Shown: one piece after another, positions 47,332 through 60,030 of the stretch
Layout: every line of letters begins with the position of its first letter
Position numbering within the stretch: position 1 is the stretch's first letter
From: Zopfochytrium polystomum
Lineage: Eukaryota; Chytridiomycota; Chytridiomycetes; Chytridiales; Chytridiaceae
Reading direction: 5' to 3'
Length of the DNA: 64,000 nucleotides
Assembly: GCA_025765615.1 (NCBI GenBank)
Contig: JAIVFJ010000294.1
Span: 1-64,000, forward strand
Program-made: the position numbers and the translations under genes
Notes under the pieces: model-generated
What the model was told of the DNA's origin: nothing
Seen by the model: only the letters and a program-made list of their open reading frames with translations
The model's database searches: none

Positions 47332-50300
47332 ATGACGGCCGACTCCGTGCTACTTGTGCCCACGCGGCGCGTACCTCTCGAGATCGCGGCGGCGGCGGCG
47401 GCGGCGCCGGCGGCAGCAACCGCAGCGACAGATCTCGACGGCGGCGCCGGCGTCGGGGCTCAGCTACATGGCGCCGCAGGGAAGAAGGGCTCCGAGGGCG
47501 GCAAGCGGCGCGGCTCCCGCCGTCACAACGCGCCAGGAGTCCGACAGGAGATGCCGCGCTTTCTCGCAAAGGTTCCGTCTATGCTCGCCGACATGAACGC
47601 TCCTGCAGCCGACTTTCTCGACCCTCTTTTAGGTGCGTGGTAATGTGCCTCTCCCCTTCAGCTAAATGTAAGGAACCCAGGTCGCCTCACACTGTCGGCG
47701 CTGAAGCAGCTGTTCATCAAGGAGCTTAATCACTGTCTCGCAAATCTCCAACAGCATTCACAAAGCGAGTCGCGATCAACATCAAAGCGACACCTTCTCG
47801 TATCGCAGCTCGGAAAATGCTTTGAAAAGTTTGAGCGACACTTGCCTCCCCTCTTTACGGCGTACAAACGGATCGAAGCTGGGGAGCGAATCTTGGACAT
47901 CCAGGGGCTCCACGACGTTGCGGACGATGTCTGCTTCGCGCGGTACCTGGACCGAAGTTCGACGCACGCGTCTCTTGGGCAGTCGGACACCAGCACCGGG
48001 CTGCTCGTCGCCGACGACATGGACCGGGGGCGGGCGGGGTCCGACGCTCCTGATCCACGGATCATGCTGTCAGAGGCTGCCGCACCCAGTGCGCAGCAGC
48101 ACGCCTCGGTCGGGGGAGAGGACCGGACCGGCCTCGGGAGGGACGTTGCGAAATCCGAAACCTCCGTCCGATCCGGAGGCTCGGACCTAGCGGGATCGGG
48201 CAGCGACGGTTCCATGCCTGTCGACGCCGAGGCCGCGGCAGTCAGTGCAAAGAGGACGGCTATTGCCGCAAAAGCCCCGTCGTCCGTCCGCCACTGGGAG
48301 CTGCGGGTCAGAGCAAAGTACGGGCGTGTACTCTGTCGATTTCTTGCCCAAATCGAGTTCGACCCGTTTCTGCTCTCCGACTCCTCTAAGCGGGCCATTC
48401 TGACAGTTCTGCGGGCGGTTGCGGACATTATGGTCGAGTGCAGTAAACGAGAGACTACGCAGTGGCTTGTTTTAAGCGGAACCTTCCACATGCGGACGAT
48501 TATCGACCAGCTTGTGTCCATGGGTTTCGACTGGCCTGAGGTTTGTGCCATTTGATCCCACTTTATATAAAAGAAAGGAGCTTGAGCTGAAACTCCCCAT
48601 CGTTAAGTTATTCGTAAAGCTCGAATATGGACTTGGCCTCTTTATGAGCCTTGAAATGTTCAGAAGTCCCGACTATCTGCCATGGATCATGAACAACATG
48701 GCCGTTCTGTTCAAGCATGTTTTTCACACACAATCAGCTGAGGATGCCCGCTCATTCGTCGGCAAGTGCTTCAAAGAAATCGAATCGCTTGGTGGAACCT
48801 TTGACGGAGCGTCGGGATCGCTCGATTCGCGGTCGTTCGAGTCTCGCATGGAGGCAATCGACAGCTCCCTTCACAGGCTGAACAAATGGATCTTCCAGTG
48901 CGACATGAAGGATGTGGTACGTTAAGCGAATTTCAAAACGGTGCTTCGCAAAGAGTGCTGACAAAATGACTTACGAGGCTGCCGGCGCACGGTTGAACTA
49001 CAACCCAATTCCAACGACCGTTCCAACGCAAGATCCGGCGATGCGGGGCCACTCTTCAGCCACCCACGGCCTCGTCTCTGCGCAGGGCCGCAAAGCTCAT
49101 CAAAACGTCGATGGTGAACTTGCACCGGAGACCAGCCACAATTTTCCGAGCCTGGACCATCCCCACCAAGCCGTGCAAGAAGTGATATCAGGATCTACGG
49201 CCCAAGCGAACCCTGCGGGCGCGTTGGCGGTCGCAGCGGCGCCGGAACGGAGCAAGGAGCGACTGCGCGCTCTTCGGCGCGGATCCCTCAGCCACAACGA
49301 CGACGCGTTCACACTCGCAGACATGATCGACTTTGTTTTCTCTCGAGGCGTTGGGGGCACTCAGCGAGACACGCGTGGGTTTCACTCCGTATCGGACGGC
49401 GGCGACCGGAGCTCTGACGCCTCTGTGTCTGCCTCAAGGGAGCCTGACTCCGAGCGGAGGCTTGATGCGGGCGTTTCCCACCTGCGCCCTGTGACAGAAG
49501 AGGAGGAGGAGGAAGAAGAATATGAGGACGACAGTAGACATGTTGGAAACGCGCCGATGGAGGTGTCCCTGGGCGGCCGGCGGGCAAGCCGGGCATTGTG
49601 CATCGTGGACACAAGCCTTACAGCTGCAGCGGTCGCCGCATCCATGAAGCGTCGCCGGTCTTCCCGATTAGTTGGGCTGACGAGCGTTGGTGCGAGTGCA
49701 GAGACAGTTTCGTCGACTTTCATCGGCACAGTAGGGTCGGGGAGCCAATCAGTCGCGAAATCGACACCCTCTCAGTACCTGCGACGGCTCTCCGTTGGTG
49801 CGGACTTGCGGCGGCGATCTGTAGCGGCTCCGGCGCCGGGTCCGATGGTTTTGTTCTCAGACCTGCGGTCCGAGCAAGTGATTTCTTTGACGCAAGGTGT
49901 ATCTGAACCGTTCGAGGCGACCGAATCGGTGAACGGCGCTGCCGAGGTGGAAAAGCACGAGCTCCGAGGCAAAAGTCCAGTGGATGAAAGGAGCTTGTCG
50001 GACCCAGGACCGACAGCAAAGGACCACAACCCCCACGTCGTCGCGAGTCTAGCGGACTCGACAATCCGGATTATTCGCCCCAACAAGTCTACAGGAAGTG
50101 TCGCCGGCGGCCCCAATGGCCCAAACAACCCGCCAAAACGTCCGAAAATGATCACTGCATTCACCGAGACGGACGAGCAAAAGGTCAAACGGCACACTTT
50201 CCAAGATGTATTTAGTGCGCTCAATTTCTTTGCAAGCGATAAAGACAAATTCCATGCGGTCGTTCACGGTCTGTACGGCTTAATACCGCACAATCCATCG

Positions 50301-53300
50301 TCCGGCGCTGCGCACCTAAAATTCAACGAGAAGGCTAAAGACAAGGACAGTCCGCCGTTGATTGCCTACCTCTTGGACATTGGATATGGTCTCCTCACGT
50401 CCAGCGTCGATTCCTTCTCACAGAAAGTCCTGACCACATTTTTCCCTACTCTCGCGACGGCGACCATCGAAAACGATGTTCACAGCCAGCATCAATTCAT
50501 TAATTCGCTCGGCTCGCACTCAGTGAGCATTTCGGAACTCACTGCTATTATTGGCGACTCCCGCATGGAGCGATTCGCACCGCACGATATCACACGCTTC
50601 ATGCGCGTCCTGTTTGAGCACAGGCACTGGGAGCGATTCACCGTGATAGCGCAGGTTTTTGAAGCGATGCATTTCCCAACACCAAAGACCATTCCTGCTA
50701 CCCCGCGAGTCCCGCTGCGAGCAGAAGGCGCGAGGAGTGAGGCACCGCCATGGACGGCGTCCGCCGAGGCTGAGCTATCCCTTCGAATCGCTGCGATCAA
50801 CTACTGGAACGCGCTGCATTCCGACCGGCACGTACTTTTCGGGAAAAGCGCGCTGGACGCAAAGGGCACGACCGCGTCCAACGTCAACCTGGCGCGGCTT
50901 GGCCGATCGGCGCTCGGTACCCGCTCGAGCAGCGACGGCGACCGGCCGGACCGGGCGCCGTCCGCGCCGGTCGTGTCGGCGGCCGCTCGCGGCTTTCTTG
51001 CAAAGCTCGCCGTTTCCGACGCCGTGCAAACGGCGACGATCGCGCTGCTGCGCGCGGTATCGGACGGCCTCGATCAACCGGTGCTCGTGAAAGAAGCTCC
51101 GCGGCTGTTCGTCGACGCGGCGCACCTGCTGTGGAGGCTGGTCGAGCCCGTGGTTCGGAACCTGGAGACGTTTTCGGACTTTCAGGAGATGTTTGAGGGG
51201 CTGGAGTCGGAGCTGGACGCCATCGCGGTGCTGATGAGAGACGAGATTTTCATGGTTGCTCTCGAGGCGATCAGCGCGATTATGAGCGAGTTTCCCGATG
51301 AGGACGTTGCCTTTGGGGTCACGGCGAGCAAAAAGCTGGCACTGTTCTTGGAGTGCTTGGAGCTCTACGATGAAGCTCTCTTGGTGCTCAGTCAGACTGC
51401 CTCTGGAATCACAGACTCACGCCTGAGAATGATTGCAAAGCTGGAGCACTGGGAGGCGGTCACCTGCAACTTGGGTTTGCACCCAACGTCGGTGCAGTCC
51501 ATGTTCAGCAACCACGAGAGCCGTTTAAACAGTCCCGAAGGCCAAGAGGTGCGAAAATCTCATCTAGATATTACGTGCTTTCAAGTCGATATCGCTCTTG
51601 CGATATTCAGATGCGAGATGAAGCGGGACTACAAAGTTTCATACCGAAAAAGTCTCAAGGCCCTCGACGACTTCAAGAGGTTGACAAACAAGAAAATCAA
51701 AAACCCGCCCATGCCGGTTTTCCCAATCGAGGAGAGGGCAAAAAAATTGTGCGGGAAAAACCTGGTACTGCAGTCGTTGCTTCAACTCACTTTCGCGTGG
51801 GAATCCTCTACATTATCCGAGCATGACAGAGAAGCCCACCTCACCGAAGCAATCAACTTGCTAAAGGCCGAGATGAAGTCGGAGCGCTTCCTCTTGGAAA
51901 TGCTCTGCAAGGCGCCAGCAAGCGCAAAGCCGATGAAATGCCCCGCGCCGACCGTTCTGAAGCGGACTCCAACGGTGGTCACGCTCAGACCGAACCACAT
52001 GGTGACGGAGCAGGGAGATTTGATCATTCCAATGTACTACCAAGCCTTTGGGACGAAAGCTGGATCAATCGGAGTGACGCTTAACGACACCAAGTTCGAG
52101 GGCTGTGGGAGAAACCTGCGGGCGACCCGAGCCATGGAAATACAAGTGACGGGCCTGGAGCCGAACCAGCGATACACTTTTGCCCTGGCTGCGTTTGACA
52201 GCGAAGGCCGAATGATCGGCCCTGGCATTGGGAACACGAGCTGCGGAGTGACAACCATGCTTCCGCTTCCGATCGTCCTGTGCTGGGCTTACATCTCGAG
52301 AGGTGCGCACGAGCTGGGTTACTACGACGTGGCCGATGAGGCGATGCAGGTTCTCTGGTCCTTTTTCGTCAAGTCGCGTGTGATGGAAGACGGTCTCGCG
52401 AAACCCGCCACCGTGGGCAACACTGGAGTAACACATGACAGCGTCTTTCAAATCGAAGAAAAGAACCTCAGGAGCTCGTCATCCACGATCGTGCTCATGT
52501 TCATCAGCTGCATCCACCTCGAGCTCGACCGCCGCTTGCATGAGAGCACGCTTCCGGTCCAGGCGGACCGATCCGGCAGCCACAATCCGCTCCAGTCGCA
52601 GCTGATCCGATTGAAAGCTGCCAGGGACTTGCTTGTTGCACTCGAGTTTGCAAGACGCATCCGAAACACGCAGTTTATCGTGTCATCCGCCATTCGCATT
52701 CTGGAGGTGCTTCAGCCGCTCTTTTCCTTCAGCGTCGGTTGTCCGTTTGCTGTGCACTGTATTTTCGTCGGCCACGCCATTCTTTGCGAGCACCTCCCGT
52801 CTCACAAGAACGTCGACCGGGCGGCGATTTTGAAGGACTTGCTGGAGCCGTTCTCTTTGCAGATGTGCAGGCGCCTCGTGGCGTGGAAAGAGTACGCTGC
52901 TGCCATCAAATTCGCTGAAGACTCTCTCCAGCTCATTGCCTCCCTGGCCGGCACGATGGATCTTCGCATCATGAACTCGCAGTACATCGAGTACCAGTGG
53001 ACGGGAACGATCCCGCGAACGAAAAAGATCAAGCCCGGCGGCAAAAAGACGATTTCGACGATAGTCCACAACGAAAACGTCCACCACGTCATCCTCGCGT
53101 CTGGAAAGACTCCGCTGATGGGGTACACCAGTGTGCGAAAGAAAGTCGAGATCATTGTCGAGCAGCTCGAGTGCATCATTGTGCAGTGCACGTTTCTGCT
53201 GCGGCCGCCGCAAGTGAACGATAGGAAGATCCTGGACAGCCACACGACGATGAAAGATCTGCACATGGCGCTGATGGTTTCGGGCCCGGAGTCGGTAATA

Positions 53301-56300
53301 ATCGATTTGGCGCGGTTTCGGAAAAATCCGCGGTACTTGGAGGCGGTCGGAGCGTGTGCAGAGTGGTGCCTGAACCGCGGTCACTTGGAGAGCGCCGTGA
53401 AGATATGCAATGAGACGCTCGACTGGCTTACTTTGCGTAATAGGTACATCCAGTGCTCCACTTTTGTTTGGGATGACCCAGTATCGTATGAGTCACTTTC
53501 GAAGAAAAGGCGGGGCATTTTCACCCGAGCAAAAAGTCTCGCGGATATGATAGCGGAAGAGCCAAGGCGTGGACGGTAAGGAGCTCCAATCGAGCTGCTG
53601 GTACTTCCCTGTGCTCACATGTTTTGTTCTCTCAATTTTCTTTTTCTTGCCACTTCACTTTCGAACTGCAGCAAATCACGAGCAGAAAGAGATACGCACC
53701 GTATTGTTACTCGAAAGTCACTAGTGGACGGCGGTGTAACCAGGCCGAGGAGCCAGTCGCGCAGGGGCGCAGAGGACGAAGATGAGCAACCGCGGACGCC
53801 CGCGAGCGCAGAGCGAACGCCGAGCCCGCGAGCGTCGCGAAGCTCGAGCCGCGACTCGCAACGGAGCAACGCGCTCTCTGGAGTCGCAGTTCGGATCACG
53901 AAAAAGCGGCGCAAGATGGCGCAGCGGAACATGCTCCTTGGAGCGCTGCAAGCCCAGGACAAGGAGCGCATCGAAAAGGCGGCGGGCACGCTGGACAACG
54001 TGCTGGCCACCTGCTGGAAAAGACGGCGGCACAACCAGCGGCTGCGAGCGATTCTGGAGTTCGAGGCACCCCACCGAGCGCGAATCTGCGGGATCTTGAG
54101 CGCGGCCTTGTTTGCGACGCTAGAGCGGGAGGCAAGCAACAAGTACGGGTCGGCGGTGTTTTACAGGGGCGTTCCGCCGTCGGGCTACCTCAAGACGTCG
54201 ACCGCCAGAGAGCCGCAGACGTTTTGCGAAACGTTCAAAAGCGTCAGCCCGTTCTCGAGCTTTTATCCGCGGCTCGACATAAACGCGGAAGGCTCCGTTC
54301 TACTCTCTGCGGCGGACGCCAAACTCTTGGAGGAATGCGTCCAAAGCTCGCTGCAATCTATAGTTCTGTCGGCTCGAGTTGAAAAGTGGCAAGACGTGCT
54401 GCGCTACTCTGCGCAATTTTGGTCTGTTGCGACATACGCCATTCAAAACAGCCTGATTCCGTCGCTTCCTGCGCAGGGGGAGCTGTGGCGAGCGTTTTTT
54501 GTCGTGGCGCAGACTCTGATGGTGCTCGTTCAATCCTGCAACGTGGTGGAGCAAGATGCCTGGCAAGCAGCCCCCGTGCAGCTTCCGATGCCGGACCCTT
54601 ACTCGATTCGAAACATTTCCCTGAAAAACCACGACGTTGAATGGACCGACCCGGTGGAGGGCCTCCAGCGCCAGCCAGTGGACCTGCTGTGGATCGGCCA
54701 ACTGGTCATGCTTTCCGTAGAAATGGCCTCAAAGGCCAAGAAACCAAACAGACAGTCGCAGCTGACCAGCCTGCTAGAGTCACTGTTTGGAGAGAGCATG
54801 CTCAGCCTTTGGCGCGACAGCGACCCTGACGAAGCCGCACCACCGCCCCCGGCGGTTGGCGCGCACGAACGGCTTGTGCAAAGCAGGCGGCTGTCGGCAG
54901 CCTTCCGGGACGCGGTCGAGAAGCAGCAGCGAATCCGCGCGCAGAGTGGCGGAGAGGGGGCAGAGTTGAGCGAGGCGTTTGCGGCGGCGTTCCGCGCGTA
55001 CGACGGCGCGGTGGCGGCGGCGGAGGCGAGCGGGGACTCGCGACTGTACGCCGAGGCGTGCCACGAGTTTGGTGACCTGCTGTACTCGCGCGGAGAAGTC
55101 GCGGGCGCGGCGGTGCAATGGAACGCGGCGATCGACGCGGTGTTTGGCGTGAAGCGGGCGGTGGACGGGTGGCGGCAGCTGGTGGGCGGCGGCGGCGGCG
55201 GCGGCGGGAGCAAGGGGCGGGACGCGGCGTCGAAACTCGGCGCGCGGAGCCTGGCGGTGGCGGGGATTGCTGCAGCAAAGATGGCAAGCCATTTGTACGA
55301 CGGCAACCATCAGCGGCAGTACGAGCTGGTCTCGCTTGCGACCAACCTCCTGCTGCGCCTTCTCCGGTTCTCCGTGCCGTGCCCCGAGTCTGCGCTTGCG
55401 TATATCCACTACGCCCCGAGCATGCTGGCGCCGTCGCTCGACGCGTTCGTGGACCTGCACTGTTCCAGCTTGCCGACGACTGTCGCGTACATTCATATCT
55501 TGGCGGAGTTGCTGCTGGACTATGACCAACTCATCGACGCGCTCCAGCTTTTGGCGCTGGGGCTCTTCATGTCGAGAAACCTTCTCGAAGACGACCGGCT
55601 TTACGGAAAGACCCAGCTAGTCAAAGCAAAGGCGCTCGTTCGTCTCGGATTCGCGCCAGAGGGGATCGAGATCCTTGCGTCGTTTGGCCGCGGTCTGCTG
55701 GTCCTCCCAAAGAACTCGCGGATGGGCTCGTCGGCGGACGAGAACGCGCCGCCGCCGCTCCGCGTCGACATTTCGATACTGGAGATCGGCAGCTGGTCGC
55801 TGCTGGCGGAGATGGTTGAGCGGCCGCTGACCGCGAAGCTCAGGAGCGTGTACGGCGAAGAGCTCGCGCGGCAGTTTGACGTTTGCAGGTGGGAGGTCGG
55901 GGTGCAGCTGCTCACAAATTCGTACGTGAACGACCCGCCGGTGCTGCTCGTGTCGACAAAGAAGAACGTTTTGGTGCCGCGCCCGGCGAGGGGGTTATTT
56001 CAGATTCAGACCAATTTTTTGAGGGACGACGGCCCGCGCTCTGATTTTGCTGGCGGCGTCGGGCTTGTGGCCACGCGGAGCAACGCGAACAACAGTGGAG
56101 GGGCGCCGGCGACCCCGGGATCGACGCCGGGCTTTGTCAGTCCTGACTTTGTGGCCAATTTGCTGGGGCACCTCGAAACGGTGCTCGCGCAATGTTCGCA
56201 GGAATGCCTCAGGGAGATGGCGAACCACGGGCAGTGCGTTCCCGAAGCGCTGGTCGGCATGTACGTTCATGTGTGCAACCTGCTCGCGCAGGTCCTCGGC

Positions 56301-58969
56301 CTGTCGAATCAGCGTCAATCGTGCACGGACAGGTACGAAGACTTCAAAACCCTTTCTCTACCCCGACGATAGGCCTAAAACAATAATGACCTTTTCTTTG
56401 TAAAAAAAATAGGCTGGAGATAACACTGGAAACTTGCAAGAAGCTCAAAGACACCTCGCAGGCAAAGACCTCAAGCCACGCGTGGCTGCAAACAATGCTT
56501 CACCTTTCCCGCAGTCACCAAGCGTGCGGCAACTTCAGCCGGGCGCTGGAGCAAGCGAACGCGGGGTTCGCGCAGTCGCGAGCGATCAAGTCTCGGGTGT
56601 ACCAGCTTTTGTTTTCGGGGCAGATGCTGTACGCGCGGCTCCGCCTTTGGGGGTTGACGGCGTCGGAACTTGAAGGTGCGGAGCAGCAAGCCGAGGCGGA
56701 AGGCGGCGGCGGCAGCGGCGGAGGCAGCCTGAGGCGGCGGCGCGAGGCGGAGATCGTGGAGCAGATGGCGGCGCACCAGCAGCTGATATCGCACAAGCTG
56801 CGGTCGGCGTCGGCGGCGGACGACGCGGCCGGCGCGTTTGGGCTGGTGCTGTCGCGGGCGTGGGAGGCGCTTGGCGACGCGCAGAGCATCCTGCATCCGC
56901 ACCACTTTGAGGCGATCGCGCTGGCGTACGACCAGGCGGACGAGGCGCTCGACGCGTTTTTCACGGCGCAGTACGGTGGCCGTGGCCGCACGGCGACGGC
57001 GGCGGCGGGGGAGGCAGGAACGGGGCCGACGGCGGCGGGTGGGGTGGCGGGACGGGCAAACAGAGCGTCGCAGTCTCGAGTGGGCGCCACGGCGGGGGAG
57101 GAGACGCCGGAGGCGGGGCGGCCGCCTCGGGTGTTGCCGCCGTGGTGCCAGCAGACGGTGCGGAAAGTGCAGCTTCAAGGGAAGCGATGCATCGCGTACC
57201 ACCACCTGTTCAACCCGCAAGAGTTTTTCCGTATCTTTGAGGAGATGATGGCGTACGTGTTTGCGACGCCGCGGCTGCTTCCGCAGCGGACGGGGACGAT
57301 CGCGTTCACGACGGTGCTGGCGGAGGTGGCGGCGCACCAGCGGCTTTCGCTCGACTCCCGCACGGCGGAGGTGCTGTCGATCTCCAAGCGGACGCTGGCC
57401 AACATCACAGAGTACTTTGTCGGGCAGGGGTACGTCTCGATCGGCGACTTGGGGTACCTGAAAAAATGCTGGAGCTGCCTCGCGGCGCTGGCGCTGGAGG
57501 AGGGCGAGGTCGGAGACATGGTCGTGTTCTCGCGCAAAGTGCACGCCGCGGAGAAGCTGGAGAAGTACGCCGTCGCCGTCGCCGAGTACTTGATCGAAAA
57601 GGCCGCGCGGAGAGGCGCGGCGGCGGTGGCTGCTGTCACGCGGCACGCGCCATCGCCGCCGCACAGCAAAGCGAGCGCGCTGACGCGCCCCGACACTGCG
57701 TGGCTGGCGTTAACGTACACGGCCAGCCCGCACAGCGCCGTGTACCGCGAGTACCACAACTGGGCGAAGGAAAGGACATCCCGAGGGCCACCGTCCAGCG
57801 GCAAATTCCCTTCGTCGTCGGCCCAGCCGCCAACTGACGAGTCTGGCAGCGACACCGGGCGCGGCGGTGTCGACGAGACCGGCAGCAAGGACCGATCGCC
57901 AGTGGGGGAGGACGCGCTGGAGCTGACGATCGGCGACGCGATCCTGCAGCTGCTGCGTGTGTCGCGGGCCAAGGTAGCGGAGAAGGTGCTGACGGCGGAC
58001 GAGTTCCGCGACCACCTCGGGGTGCGGGCGGAGCAGCTGCACGCCGAGCTCGGCGAGCAGCTCGGCGCAGAGTACTACCGCCGCTTCTGCCTGGACGAGG
58101 CGACCGTTGCGTGGCGCGTCGCGTCGCCGGGCGGCCGAGCAGGCGGCGGTGCTGGCGCAGCGGTGAAGACCGGCACCAAAGGTCCGACGGCCGCCGCGGG
58201 GGGTTCGCCTCCGAGCGGCGGCGGCGGGGGCAGCGTGGTGTGGGTGTCGCTTCCAGTGCGTGCGGTGGACCACGTATCGAACGTGCCCGAGACGGCGGTC
58301 GACCGGCGGCGGACGCTGATAGTGTGCTGGCCAAATGGTCGCTCCACCACACCGGGAACGGGTGCGGGTGCCAAGGGCGGCGGCGGCGGCGTGGCGCCGA
58401 GCAGCAAGCCGGGGACGACCAGCGCGGGGGGCCGGAGAACCTCGTCCGGGGCGGGGAGCGGGGGAGCGCCGTTGGCGACGCAGAGGGAGATGTTTGCGTC
58501 CAAGGTGCCGGAGAGCGGGATCGCCGAGATCATGAAGCGGTCGAGGTCGGCGCTGCTGGCGCTTAAAAAGTTTGAGATCACGCGGGATCCCGACTTGGAG
58601 GCCGAGGCGACGTTCGAGTACCGAGCCGTGCTTGACGGCATCGCGAGCCTCATTGTCGGCGACGGAGTGGACGTTTCTGTAAGTAGCGCGTTAGACCGCT
58701 GGCGTGACCTCCAGTTAACCAAACCGCTCCAAACCCTCCCCCCCCCCCCCCCCCCTTACATCTCAATGTAGAGCTCCGAAAAGCCAGTCCTCTCGGTCAA
58801 GATGCTTGAAGCCATGCGGCGCATCTTCGGCTCCGAGTTTGGGTACACGGTAGAGACGGAGGAAGAGCAGCGAGTGATGGACTGGCTGTCGCAGATCGTG
58901 GCCGTCTTTGACGCGACGAGGACGCCGAGCGACGAGAGGCAGCCGCGGTTGTTTGCTCACGGCTCTTGA
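47332..58969 (+). CDS. CFAP54: CFAP54-like flagellar central-apparatus protein (3748 aa, 7 exons)
   Basis: Model: exons 47332-47632, 47681-48540, 48578-48916, 48954-53575, 53672-56332, 56413-58678 and 58772-58969 (11247 nt). A very large, mostly helical protein. The N-terminus has an Ala/Gly-rich lead, then helical segments (LTLSALKQLFIKELNH and WELRVRAKYGRVLCRFLAQI). A fibronectin-III-like module near residues 1490-1600 contains YYQAFGTK, VTGLEPNQRYTFALAAF and GIGNTS, followed by helical blocks (YYDVADEAMQVLW); this arrangement matches CFAP54, a C1d component of the axonemal central pair. The family is usually about 3000 residues; here Ser/Arg-, Ala- and Gly-rich insertions lengthen it. Two introns are only 37 nt (48541-48577 and 48917-48953) and one is 48 nt. 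Intron 6 contains a poly-C run. It implies a motile flagellated stage. The identification rests on recalled family features, not on a search. Confidence 0.83.
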
Positions 58970-59432
58970 GAGTAGTGAACTGTGGAGTGTGCTGGTTCGC
59001 CGTAATGTAATGTATTGCAAATTTAAGAAGGCTGAAAAGTTCAAACCCCGGCTCCCTTGTGTTGTTTTGCATTGATAATTTAAGTGCAAATGCAAGGACT
59101 CTTGAAACAACACGAGTGTTGCAAAAAGAATCCGTCTTCAACCTTTCTTCTCCGTTGGACTCGCCGAGGCCGCCACCGCCTTGCGGGCTCTTTGGCCTCG
59201 TGGAGGCTCGCGATGCGCTCGCGGTTTGCCTGGATCGCGTCGGCGCACGCCTTCCTCCCTTTGGCCTTCGCCGCGTCCTTGCGCGCGGCGACGGCGGCCT
59301 GTGCGCCCTTCAGCTGCTTGTTGACGGACAGCGCCGCGGCGTGCGGCGTCCGTCAATCTCCAGTGCCGCGCCTCGGGCCGCGATCCTGTCTCCAAGCTTC
59401 TCTTTCTTCTTCAGTCCTTCCTCCTCCAACGT

Positions 59433-60030
59433 CACACAGTCGATGGCAGGCCAACTACATTCCCCACCCACAGCCCCTTTAAAGGAGCACAACTGGGTGT
59501 GTTCCACCTCTCACTACTCTCACCTTGTGAGCCAGATGGATTTGAAGGGACTCTGTTTTGGTGCCAAAGGACAGAAATCACATTGAAAAAGGAAGAGAGA
59601 AATGGCACAAAAAACCGAGAGAACTTGGAGCATCCACAGTGCAGTGGAGATGCCTGACAATCCTGTAAGTCCGTAGTGCATGGGGTGGGTTTGCTGAGGT
59701 GATACCTGGACATAGTCTATTACAGTTCACCGTTGATGGCTATTTCTCTTCTCGCCAACCCCTTCAGGGCTGGAACAGTATACCTCCTTGATGACCAGAT
59801 ACCACAAGCTGCAGCGCAAGACGGAGCTGATTGGTAGCCTGTCACTGAGTAATGAGCTACTGACCCACAGATGCCAGATGCTAGATCGCAAGTGTTCAGA
59901 GCTAGAAGCCAGATTGAAATATGTGGAATCTCACTTGAAACTCAGATTTGGCACACCGAAAGGAGCATCCACCACAAATGTTGTAAGTCCCCCAACCCTA
60001 TGCATGTATGCACAAATGCCGAAAATAAAT
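59433..60030 (+). repeat. Interspersed repeat, copy A (inverted relative to copy B)
   Basis: 59433-59600 is clearly similar to the reverse complement of about 62454-62250: both contain CCCCACCCACRGCCCC, CTCACCTTGTGAGCCAGATG and GGTGCCAAAGGACAGAAATC. A second shared block, GCATCCACCACAAATG followed by AGTCCCCCAACCCTATGC, is at 59970-60007 here and about 62194-62142 (reverse) in copy B. Copy A has about 340 bp between these blocks that copy B lacks. Confidence 0.8.
59780..59980 (+). pseudogene. Exon-like fragment encoding a coiled coil, inside repeat copy A
   Basis: An open frame in the extra segment of copy A encodes a heptad-like helix (YHKLQRKTELIGSLSL..., then CSELEARLKYVESHLKLRFG). It is preceded by a pyrimidine-rich stretch ending CAG and followed by GTAAGT, the look of a captured exon. 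No ATG-initiated complete gene is visible and no family was recognised. Confidence 0.4.

Noticed and set aside
58738..58755. Poly-C run considered as a gap or assembly artefact
   Set aside because: It lies inside an intron with valid GT-AG ends and correct phase on both sides, so no disruption needs explaining, though its exact length may be uncertain.
59036..59063. TTCAAACCCCGGC, possible tRNA 3' half
   Set aside because: No complementary GGGG before the loop and no cloverleaf upstream.
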